Positions 25,084-32,707 of a DNA stretch of 64,000 bases are shown here, piece after piece; positions within the stretch are counted from its first letter, which is position 1; every line of letters begins with the position of its first letter. Made by a program: the position numbers and the translations under genes. This DNA comes from Pseudopedobacter sp035496935 (GTDB lineage: Bacteria; Bacteroidota; Bacteroidia; Sphingobacteriales; Sphingobacteriaceae), in assembly GCA_035496935.1 (NCBI GenBank), contig DATJED010000028.1, positions 310,001 to 374,000 on the forward strand. The letters are read 5' to 3'. The notes under the pieces are model-generated. The model was not told the origin of the DNA and did no database searches. It saw only the letters and a program-made list of their open reading frames with translations.

Positions 25084-27537
25084 TTATTTTGCCAATTTAG
25101 TTTCAAGCATTTTTATGAAGTAGCCACCAACAACGCTTCTGGCTTTAAAGTTAACTCGGTGAGCGTCTAAAGTCTCGTGGAAATCGTTCATTGGTACCCT
25201 GTCTGGTGTTTCTAATGCAAACTTATAAACAGGTTTAATAAGTGCATTAAAATCTTCGCGGTTATTAGCCAAAGTAGCGGTCCATATAATCCAATCTGAT
25301 TTAGTGTATGTTTTACGGCTATCTAAAGGCAAACCGTATTTTTGCTGTTTACCCAAATAGTATTTGACTTCTTTTTGGGCAACTTCTTTAGGGAAAAGAT
25401 TTAAATCCAGTACCTTATCCCAAACCAAATTGTACTTTTGGCTCCACGAATTTTTGTCGTTGTAGGTTAAGGCGTAATGGTCGCCGGCATCAGCAAGCTC
25501 CATCCAACCTTTCGCCATTTCCTGTGCTTTTTTACGGTATTTTTCTGCTGTAGTATGGTCACCTAGCATTTCTGCTAACATGGCATAGCTTCCTACACCT
25601 TCAATAGCTTTTAACGCTAAATTGGCGTTTCTGGCCAAGTGTCCCGCGAAATCATCGGTGGACAATTGGTTTTTTGGATCTAAGCCATGTTCCGCCAAAT
25701 AATTTGTCCAGGTTGTTAACGTTTCCCAATGCTGTTTTGCATAATTTGCGTTTCCTTCTGCTTTGCCAATTGCACCGGCTAACACCACCATGTTTCCGGC
25801 TTCTTCTACCGGCATATCTTCGCCATAGGTTTGGCCATTAGCTTTTGGGTAACTGCCTAAATCATGAGCTGGATAAGGTTTGTTCCATTTACCGCTTTCG
25901 CTGAAGTAAAAGATGCCGTTCAACATCCCCTTCATTAAATCTGGATTGTAAATTAGGAATAGGGGAGAAGATGGGTAGGTAACATCAACTGTGTTTATAA
26001 AACCGCCACTGTTATTTTCTTTTGACAGAAATAAAATTTCTTTATTTGGTCCTTCAACCAGTTTATGGGCGGCAATAGCTTGTCGGTAAGCAATATTGCA
26101 CAGTTTAGCATAGGTTTCACCACCGCTATTTAACGCATCTGCATTCAGTTTTATGTCAAATGCGGCGCAACGGGACATCAGAGATGAATAGTCCTGTTCA
26201 GCTAGTTTTAATTGGTGTTCTATAGTTTCTTTGCCATCCCTATTCCACCAAGGTTTCAAGTTTTGACCAAAGAACTGCACAGAAACTATATCATCATAAC
26301 CTAGCATAACATGTTGTTCTACTGGAGAATTTCCAACTTTACCGCAATCTATAACTGTATTTAATACCAGTTGCGTACCGTCCATTGTTGTTTGGGCAAT
26401 GTCTTTTTTCTTGGTTAGTGAGTATAAAGCATTTGATTTAGTACTAATGTTTTGGATAATTTTATCACTGTTTGGTACAGCCATATATAAGTATCCCCAG
26501 TCAATACGTACATCGTCACCAGTCTTGCTTAACAACTCTTGTTTTTTTGTTCCAACCTTTAAAATGCCAAGTCCTTCTTTGGTATATTCTGTGGCTTCTA
26601 CCTCTTGGAAAGCGCCATGCGTGGCAATTTGACTTGAAGCACCAAAATATAAGCTTACTTGGTGTGTATTACCATCATTTGCAGTTATTTGGCTTGTAAT
26701 GTAAGAAACCGGTCTGGATAAAAGATCTAGGTTATCCAGTAACAAAGGAGAAGTAAAGGTGAGTTTTAAATTAACTGGTCCACAGGTAAAATCATAGATG
26801 GTTTGCGTCGCATTTAATTTGACATTTGTTTGCTTCGCTTGTAATGAAGTAATTTGTTTTTTTGATGAGATTTCTTCTACCAGACCAAAATCTACAAAAG
26901 AGGGACCACCGGTATTTTCTGCATGTACGGACAAGACGTTGTTACCTTTTTTTAGTTTGTTTTTTATATCATCAGAAATTGGGATATAAGTGAATTCACC
27001 AACAAAGGTCTGTACGTTATATATCTCCTCACCATTTAAATATGCGGTAGCATTATCATCATGGCGGATAACCAGGTAAAGTTTATTCTTGATTTTTTTT
27101 GTAAGGTTAAACGGCTTCCTAATCCAGATATGATTTTTTTTCCATGGGGTTTGAGCCTGTGAAGTTTCACTACCTGCAGCGCCAGCACCAGTTTTCCATG
27201 CAGAGTCATTAAATTCTAGTTGTGTCCAATTGTTTTCAGGTTTTGTCTCAGTATATTTTAAAGGTGTGCTTTTTTCATCAGCCAAAGACAAAATATTATG
27301 GTATGTTTTCTCTCTTTTACCTAAAAAATTATACAGCTTTCCATCCACGCTAATTACGCCATTAAGCGCATGGTGTGCACCGGTCCAGTGCCTAGTAACA
27401 TCGGCATTCAAGGTGTCGTTAACTGCCCAAATACTAAAGTAAGGATCATGAGTAACTAATGGGTAAGCAGGTGCAATACGCTCCTGAGCATTTACAGCGC
27501 TATAAATTAGGCTGAAAAAAAGTAATAACTTTTTCAT
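25084..27537 (-). CDS. DUF4965/DUF5127/DUF1793 'glutaminase-like' exported protein, copy 1
   Basis: The protein is 817 residues with a signal peptide ending SAVNAQ. The start APAYPLVTHDPYFSIWAVND and the C-terminal half (NPDLMKGMLNGIFYFSESGK, then YPKANGQTYGEDMPVEEAGN, then WSQKYNLVWDKVLDLNLFPK) match the DUF5127-DUF4965-DUF1793 series. Databases name this 'glutaminase' after a fungal enzyme. The C-terminal part has the look of an (alpha/alpha)6 toroid, as in many glycosidases, so a carbohydrate substrate is equally possible here. A jelly-roll of about 125 residues (about 85-215, with HDDNATAYLNGEEIYNV) is inserted in the N-terminal domain. It is divergent from a GH92 gene, and a close paralogue with the same insertion lies at 30024. 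Confidence 0.85.
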   Translation of the reverse strand: MKKLLLFFSLIYSAVNAQERIAPAYPLVTHDPYFSIWAVNDTLNADVTRHWTGAHHALNGVISVDGKLYNFLGKREKTYHNILSLADEKSTPLKYTETKPENNWTQLEFNDSAWKTGAGAAGSETSQAQTPWKKNHIWIRKPFNLTKKIKNKLYLVIRHDDNATAYLNGEEIYNVQTFVGEFTYIPISDDIKNKLKKGNNVLSVHAENTGGPSFVDFGLVEEISSKKQITSLQAKQTNVKLNATQTIYDFTCGPVNLKLTFTSPLLLDNLDLLSRPVSYITSQITANDGNTHQVSLYFGASSQIATHGAFQEVEATEYTKEGLGILKVGTKKQELLSKTGDDVRIDWGYLYMAVPNSDKIIQNISTKSNALYSLTKKKDIAQTTMDGTQLVLNTVIDCGKVGNSPVEQHVMLGYDDIVSVQFFGQNLKPWWNRDGKETIEHQLKLAEQDYSSLMSRCAAFDIKLNADALNSGGETYAKLCNIAYRQAIAAHKLVEGPNKEILFLSKENNSGGFINTVDVTYPSSPLFLIYNPDLMKGMLNGIFYFSESGKWNKPYPAHDLGSYPKANGQTYGEDMPVEEAGNMVVLAGAIGKAEGNANYAKQHWETLTTWTNYLAEHGLDPKNQLSTDDFAGHLARNANLALKAIEGVGSYAMLAEMLGDHTTAEKYRKKAQEMAKGWMELADAGDHYALTYNDKNSWSQKYNLVWDKVLDLNLFPKEVAQKEVKYYLGKQQKYGLPLDSRKTYTKSDWIIWTATLANNREDFNALIKPVYKFALETPDRVPMNDFHETLDAHRVNFKARSVVGGYFIKMLETKLAK

Positions 27538-27593
27538 GTTTTTTTTAAATCGGTTATAAATGAACCCGCAAAATACAATTTAAATTTAAATGA

Positions 27594-27608
27594 CTAAAAT
27601 GTTTTAGC
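27594..27608 (-). promoter_or_regulatory. Candidate LacI-type operator, degenerate copy
   Basis: On the minus strand this reads GCTAAAACATTTTAG. It resembles the GCTAAAACGTTTTAA element found twice elsewhere, with the central CG changed to CA. It lies in the divergent gap between the first DUF4965 gene and the GH92 gene, 57 bp before the former's start codon. Weaker than the other two copies. Confidence 0.4.
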
Positions 27609-27731
27609 TTTAAAAATAATATTATAGTTTTGGAAATAGCAATTATGCCATAACGCCTGTTTTTATTCAAATCAATCGGTATAAAACGAATCGATAATAT
27701 TGATAGCAAGCGAAAGGTCACTTAAATTAAT

Positions 27732-29831
27732 ATGGATATCCTTCAAAGAAATAGAAAAACGGTGAAGCTTTTAAAACGATTATTTATTGCAATATCTTTG
27801 AGTTTGATTGTTTGCAACAACAGTTTTGCATCACTCAAGACTAAAAAGCCGACTGATTTTGTTAATGTATTCTTAGGCACTTCAGGTGATCACGGACAAA
27901 TTTCGCCGTCTGCTTCTTATCCTTTTGGTATGATGAGCATAGGTCCTATAACTTACCCCAAAACACATACAGGTTACGATTTTTATGCAAAGGAATTTTT
28001 AGGATTTAGTCATGGTAGGATGGAAGGCGTGGGCTGTGTAGGTAGTGGAGGAAATATTCTAATAAAACCTTTTAGCGATAATATTTATGAAAAATTAATA
28101 AAAGTAACAGAAGAGGGTAGTCCGGGATTTTATCAAGTGGGTTTTAAAAACGGTATCAAAGCTTCCTTTGTGGTTAATAACAACCTAGGAGTGCATCAAT
28201 ATTTTTTCCCAAATGGAAAGAAGAATTTGTCTATAGACTTAAGTAGTGTACTTGCTAACGGCTTTCATGGCGAAGTGCATAAGATTGTTGGAAATCAGAT
28301 AGAAGGTTCAATTACATCAGGCACAACTTGTAATGCTGGGAAGTTTAAATTTTATTATTCGCTAAAAATTAACGGAAAAGTAAGGTGGGAAGAATTGGGC
28401 AATCATAAATTGGTAGCGCATATAGAGAGCGAAAGTAATTTGGTAGAGGTACGGATCGGGATTTCTGCCGTAAACACTGCTTACGCTAAAGCCCAGATCA
28501 ATACAGACAGTTTCATCAGCCTAAAACAAGCGACGAGTGATTATTGGAATCAGTTGCTGGGCAAAATAGAAGTAAGAGGAGATAAGGAAAGAACAAAATT
28601 ATTTTATTCCTTATTATATAGAAGCTTGCAGTCTCCGTTTAAAATTTCTGAAACCGACGGCGCTTATCGGGCAAATGATGGCACCCAACAACAAAGTGAG
28701 CAGGTTTATTACAACGGTTGGGCAATTTGGGATAATTATAAAACGCAACTTCCTTTATTTTCTTTGGCGTTTCCTTCGTTTTTTGGAGATTTCTCCCGTT
28801 CAATCGCATCATTATATAAATACGGAAAAAAAGATTATGCCACTCAACATGAGCCTTCAAATACCGTACGTACCGAACATGCTGTTGTGGTTATTTTGGA
28901 TGCTATAAACAAAGGTTACAAACTGCCTTTGCTGGATATAACAAAGCCCTTACAAGATGAAATTGATAAGCTGGATTTTAAAAGTCCGGATAAAGCCTTG
29001 GAATCCTGTTATGATATTTGGGCTTTTTCTCAAATATTATTGAAGATAGGGGAGAAAGAAAAAAGTGCAGTTTACTTAAAAAAAGCATTGGCATATAAAG
29101 AATATTGGGAAAAGGATTTTCAAGATTTAAGCCGGAATGACCTAGATGCTATGTCTGCCCGAGGGATGTACCAGGGCACAGTTTGGCAATACCGTTGGCT
29201 AGTACCTTTTGATATTGAAGGGTTAAAACAATTGGCTGGCGGGGACATGGCATTTACCAATCAGTTAGACCAGTTTTTCGATAACGATTATTACAACCAT
29301 GCCAATGAACCTGATATCCAGGCGCCTTATTTATATAACGCTACCCAAGAACCTTGGAAGTCTCAAGATTTGATCCGCAAGATTGCAATTGACACGATGG
29401 TCCAACACTATTTTAATGATAACAGTAGAGGAGTTGGTTCTTATATTGGTCATATATATAATAACCGACCACGGGCATTTTTAAGAACCATGGACGACGA
29501 TGCCGGCGCAATGTCCTCATGGTTTGTTCTTGCAGGATTGGGCATTTCACCGGCTTGCATCGGCGAACCTGTTTTTTACCTTCATTTACCCTTGTTTAAA
29601 TCGATGCGGTTAAAGCTGAAACAAAATACGTACCTCGATATAAAAATTAAGAACTATAATAAAACAGATAGGTATATAAGTGCAGTCATTTTTAATGGGA
29701 AAAAACTTGAACGCAATTGGCTCAGTTATGAAGAGCTAATGAGCGGAGGTACCCTTCAATTTTTATCAACCAGCACCCCAAATAAAACTTGGGGCATTAA
29801 AAACCAGTGGATATCTAAGGCTGGAGATTGA
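27732..29831 (+). CDS. GH92 alpha-mannosidase, canonical catalytic Glu
   Basis: This is a calcium-dependent exo-alpha-mannosidase acting with inversion, 699 residues, at the short end for the family. After an N-terminal hydrophobic signal (LLKRLFIAISLSLIVCNNSF), the beta-domain opens with VNVFLGTSGDHGQISPSASY and PFGMMSIGP. The catalytic (alpha/alpha)6 half carries YNHANEPDIQAPYLYN, with Glu526 in the general-acid place, and MDDDAGAMSSWFV (Asp588-590) for the base and metal region. The usual GDED is MDDD here, so it is a divergent member. It lies between two DUF4965 paralogues and is divergent from the first. Linkage specificity cannot be read from sequence. Confidence 0.9.
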   Translation: MDILQRNRKTVKLLKRLFIAISLSLIVCNNSFASLKTKKPTDFVNVFLGTSGDHGQISPSASYPFGMMSIGPITYPKTHTGYDFYAKEFLGFSHGRMEGVGCVGSGGNILIKPFSDNIYEKLIKVTEEGSPGFYQVGFKNGIKASFVVNNNLGVHQYFFPNGKKNLSIDLSSVLANGFHGEVHKIVGNQIEGSITSGTTCNAGKFKFYYSLKINGKVRWEELGNHKLVAHIESESNLVEVRIGISAVNTAYAKAQINTDSFISLKQATSDYWNQLLGKIEVRGDKERTKLFYSLLYRSLQSPFKISETDGAYRANDGTQQQSEQVYYNGWAIWDNYKTQLPLFSLAFPSFFGDFSRSIASLYKYGKKDYATQHEPSNTVRTEHAVVVILDAINKGYKLPLLDITKPLQDEIDKLDFKSPDKALESCYDIWAFSQILLKIGEKEKSAVYLKKALAYKEYWEKDFQDLSRNDLDAMSARGMYQGTVWQYRWLVPFDIEGLKQLAGGDMAFTNQLDQFFDNDYYNHANEPDIQAPYLYNATQEPWKSQDLIRKIAIDTMVQHYFNDNSRGVGSYIGHIYNNRPRAFLRTMDDDAGAMSSWFVLAGLGISPACIGEPVFYLHLPLFKSMRLKLKQNTYLDIKIKNYNKTDRYISAVIFNGKKLERNWLSYEELMSGGTLQFLSTSTPNKTWGIKNQWISKAGD

Positions 29832-29907
29832 AGCTAAAACAGCGTTTGATGCGTTTAATGGCGATTTTAAGGGCTAAGTACTAAAAAATAAATTTTTTTT
29901 AAAAAAA

Positions 29908-29938
29908 TTTGCTAAAACGTTTTAATTAACTACATTTG
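29908..29938 (+). promoter_or_regulatory. Promoter with LacI-type operator in the spacer (second DUF4965 gene)
   Basis: TTTG (29908-29911), 19 bases, TACATTTG (29931-29938) is a full match to the Bacteroidota promoter consensus. The spacer holds the perfect palindrome TAAAACGTTTTA (29913-29924), within TTTGCTAAAACGTTTTAA. The same 18 bases recur at the MFS gene. A repressor bound here would block RNA polymerase; a LacI-family gene is at 59041. Confidence 0.75.
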
Positions 29939-29960
29939 ATTATCATAAGGTGAAAGCCTG

Positions 29961-29979
29961 ACAAACCAATTTTATAAAC
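29961..29979 (+). repeat. Shared leader element, copy 1
   Basis: ACAAACCAATTTTATAAAC occurs here, in the 5' leader of the second DUF4965 gene, and again at 32558-32576 before the first SusC gene. A shortened form (ACAACCAATTTTAAATTT) sits directly before the MFS start codon at 56741. It could be a leader or regulatory motif shared by genes of this locus. Confidence 0.45.
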
Positions 29980-30023
29980 GTTATTGTTCAAGGTCTAAGT
30001 TTTTAGATTACAATTATCTTTTT

Positions 30024-32483
30024 ATGCCATTACATCGTAGAATTATTCTTACAACGAGCATCGTAACAACTTGTGTTTTTACGTCTCTGGGGCAAGCTAC
30101 CAAAGCTCCCGCTTATCCTTTAATTACCCATGATCCAAATTTCAGTATTTGGTCCATGTCTGATAATTTAAACCAATCCACCACCAAACACTGGACAGAA
30201 GAAAACCAATCTTTAATAGGCCTGATAAATGTTGACGGGAAAAATTATAGGTTTTTAGGCGTAGAATCTAAAAAATACAAGACGATATTGCCAACAACAG
30301 ACGAAGAAAATTATCAAGCAAAATATACAGAATCTGCACCTGCAAATGATTGGAAGAATATAGATTTTAATGATAATACCTGGAAAACAGGAATAGCCCC
30401 CTTTGGTGACGATAAAGGAAAGCCAAAAACAGAATGGAAAAGCGATGACATTTGGTTTCGTAGAAGTTTTAATTTAAAGAAGCTAAGCGCTAATAAGATT
30501 TATCTGAAAATCAACCACGATGATAATGTTGAAGTATATGTTAACGGAAAGAAAGCCTATTCAAGAACAGGTTGGACGGACCGACTGTCTTATGTGAAAA
30601 TAGACGGAAGTTTATTGAAAACTGGAAATAATGTTTTGGCCATACATTGTGCTAATACTGCGGGGGGGCGTTGGTTGGATGCTGGCATTGTAGAAGAATT
30701 GCCTGTTGCGGCTAACGATAAAATTTTAACGGCAAAACAGCAAAATGTAGAAATTAGGGCTACCCAAACCATTTATGATTTTGTATGCGGTAAAATAAAC
30801 CTAAAGGTCACATTTACGTCTCCTTTAATTTTAAATAACCTAGATTTATTAGCTCGTCCGGTTTCTTATATTACTTATAAGGTAGAAAGCAATGACGGTG
30901 CAGCGCATCAAGTGAATGTTTTTACGGGAGCGTCTAGTGGTATTACTGTTAACGATCCATCACAAGAGGTAATAGCTTCGACCCAAAGTACAGCCACAAA
31001 TAATTTGCTTAAAGTAGGAACCGTTGAGCAACCTATATTAAAGAGAAAAGGCGATGTTATCCGTATAGATTGGGGTTATATGTATGCGGCTGTGCCAAAA
31101 GCAACAAATGCGGTTCAATACATTGCTTCAGAAACCGACGCTTTAGATGCCTTTGTTAAAGGTGTTTCATCAACAAGTAAGCAATCTACAGGTAGAAATA
31201 TCATGCTAGCCACAGTTATTCCTTTTGGTAAAGTGGGTACAACAGCAACAGAAAAGTTTTTGATGATTGCTTATGACGATATTAAGCCGATAGAATATTT
31301 CCATAGAAGCTTAACTCCTTGGTGGAAAAAAAGCGACGCGGACACTTTTGAAAATCAAATAGACTTAGCATCAAAACAATATTCAGAAGTTATAAAAGCT
31401 TGCAATGAGACCGATGAAAAAATTTATAAAGAAGCATTAGCAGCTTCAGGAGAAAACTATGCTAAGTTATGTGTGGTTGCTTATCGCCAAGCAATTGCAG
31501 CACATAAATTGGTGAAAAGTCCCGAAGGAGAACTTTTATTCCTGTCAAAAGAAAACCATAGTAATGGATCTATAAATACCGTGGATATTACTTATCCTTC
31601 TGCACCTCTGTTTTTAGAATACAATCCTGATTTACTAAAAGGGATGTTAAACGGTATTTTTTACTACAGCGAAAGTGGAAGATGGAAAAAACCTTTTCCG
31701 GCACATGATTTAGGTACGTATCCAATTGCAAACGGACAAACTTATGGCGAAGACATGCCGGTAGAGGAGGCTGGTAATGTGGTGATTTTGTGTGGTGCTA
31801 TTGCAAAAGTAGAGGGAAATGCAGACTACGCGAAAAAACATTGGGAATCTTTAACAGTTTGGGCAAATTATCTGCTGAAAGAGGGTTTCGACCCAGCTAG
31901 CCAATTGTCAACCGATGATTTTGCAGGCCACTTGGCTAGGAACAGTAATTTATCGGTAAAAGCAATAGTTGCTTTAGGAAGCTATGCGATGTTAGCAGAT
32001 ATGCTTGGGGAAAAAGCAACTGCAGAGAAGTTTAACGCTGCGGCCAAACAAATGGTTGTTAAATGGATGGAATTAGCAGAAAACGGCGATCATTATGCTC
32101 TAACTTTTAATAATAAAGGAACTTGGAGCCAAAAGTATAATCTGGTTTGGGACAAACTTTTAAACCTGGATCTTTTTCCTAAAGAGGTTTATCAAAAAGA
32201 AGTAGCGTTTTATTTAACCAAACAAAACGCTTATGGATTGCCATTAGATAGCCGTAAAACTTATACAAAGTCTGACTGGATTTTATGGACAGCAACTTTG
32301 GCAGATAACGCAAACGATTTTAAAGCGCTTACAGATCCCGTTTATAAATACATGATTGAAACACCAAGCCGAGTACCATTATCAGATTGGCATGAAACAA
32401 CTAACGGTCATAAAACAGGATTTCAAGCTCGAAGCGTGGTTGGAGGATACTTCATTAAATCATTAGAAAACCATCTGAAATAA
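30024..32483 (+). CDS. DUF4965/DUF5127/DUF1793 'glutaminase-like' exported protein, copy 2
   Basis: The protein is 819 residues and a clear paralogue of the minus-strand copy at 25084, with the same domain order and the same inserted jelly-roll (HDDNVEVYVNGKKAYSRTGW). By eye roughly six in ten residues agree, and the C-terminal third is closer still (TWSQKYNLVWDKLLNLDLFP; YGLPLDSRKTYTKSDWILW). The signal peptide is near residues 1-22 (ILTTSIVTTCVFTSLGQ). Its own promoter carries the candidate LacI operator, which ties it to the MFS transporter gene and to the local repressor. Activity is unknown; 'glutaminase' is a name inherited from fungal homologues. Glycosidase or glycan-linked peptide amidase roles are both possible. 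Confidence 0.86.
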   Translation: MPLHRRIILTTSIVTTCVFTSLGQATKAPAYPLITHDPNFSIWSMSDNLNQSTTKHWTEENQSLIGLINVDGKNYRFLGVESKKYKTILPTTDEENYQAKYTESAPANDWKNIDFNDNTWKTGIAPFGDDKGKPKTEWKSDDIWFRRSFNLKKLSANKIYLKINHDDNVEVYVNGKKAYSRTGWTDRLSYVKIDGSLLKTGNNVLAIHCANTAGGRWLDAGIVEELPVAANDKILTAKQQNVEIRATQTIYDFVCGKINLKVTFTSPLILNNLDLLARPVSYITYKVESNDGAAHQVNVFTGASSGITVNDPSQEVIASTQSTATNNLLKVGTVEQPILKRKGDVIRIDWGYMYAAVPKATNAVQYIASETDALDAFVKGVSSTSKQSTGRNIMLATVIPFGKVGTTATEKFLMIAYDDIKPIEYFHRSLTPWWKKSDADTFENQIDLASKQYSEVIKACNETDEKIYKEALAASGENYAKLCVVAYRQAIAAHKLVKSPEGELLFLSKENHSNGSINTVDITYPSAPLFLEYNPDLLKGMLNGIFYYSESGRWKKPFPAHDLGTYPIANGQTYGEDMPVEEAGNVVILCGAIAKVEGNADYAKKHWESLTVWANYLLKEGFDPASQLSTDDFAGHLARNSNLSVKAIVALGSYAMLADMLGEKATAEKFNAAAKQMVVKWMELAENGDHYALTFNNKGTWSQKYNLVWDKLLNLDLFPKEVYQKEVAFYLTKQNAYGLPLDSRKTYTKSDWILWTATLADNANDFKALTDPVYKYMIETPSRVPLSDWHETTNGHKTGFQARSVVGGYFIKSLENHLK

Positions 32484-32500
32484 TAATAAATAAAATATAG

Positions 32501-32535
32501 ACAGCTAAAATGGTTTATTAAATCATTTTAGTTGT
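32501..32535 (+). terminator. Terminator after second DUF4965 gene
   Basis: ACAGCTAAAATG (32501-32512) pairs with CATTTTAGTTGT (32524-32535), a 12-bp stem including one G-U pair, with an 11-base loop. It lies 18 bp past the stop codon and separates this gene from the SusC operon. Confidence 0.65.
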
Positions 32536-32557
32536 TAAATAAAGATTAAACACTGTA

Positions 32558-32576
32558 ACAAACCAATTTTATAAAC
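32558..32576 (+). repeat. Shared leader element, copy 2
   Basis: Second exact copy of ACAAACCAATTTTATAAAC, 132 bp before the first SusC start codon; see the copy at 29961-29979. Confidence 0.45.
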
Positions 32577-32633
32577 TTTTAACCAAGCGTATGAATAAAT
32601 TATTACTTGCCAATTACACCTAACGCCTCTCTA

Positions 32634-32669
32634 TTAAAACAAATAGTTTTAAGCCTAAATGTTTTTAGG
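32634..32669 (+). promoter_or_regulatory. Inverted repeats upstream of first SusC gene
   Basis: TTAAAAC (32634-32640) pairs with GTTTTAA (32646-32652) around 5 bases, and CCTAAA (32654-32659) with TTTAGG (32664-32669) around 4 bases. They lie 39-74 bp before the start codon, either as operator sites for the hybrid regulator or as leader hairpins. No clear -7 element was found. Confidence 0.35.
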
Positions 32670-32707
32670 GAGAATTCTTAAAAAAATAAAATTATGAACA
32701 AATAATT

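Noticed and set aside
32501..32535. LacI operator based on CTAAAATG/CATTTTAG
   Set aside because: The arms are separated by an 11-base loop and lie just past a stop codon, so a terminator is the simpler reading; the central CG of the other operators is missing.
32684..32707. Frameshifted N-terminal domain upstream of the first SusC gene
   Set aside because: I looked for a broken carboxypeptidase-like domain to explain its absence. The upstream bases hold only stops in all three frames and short inverted repeats, and a good signal peptide starts at 32708.
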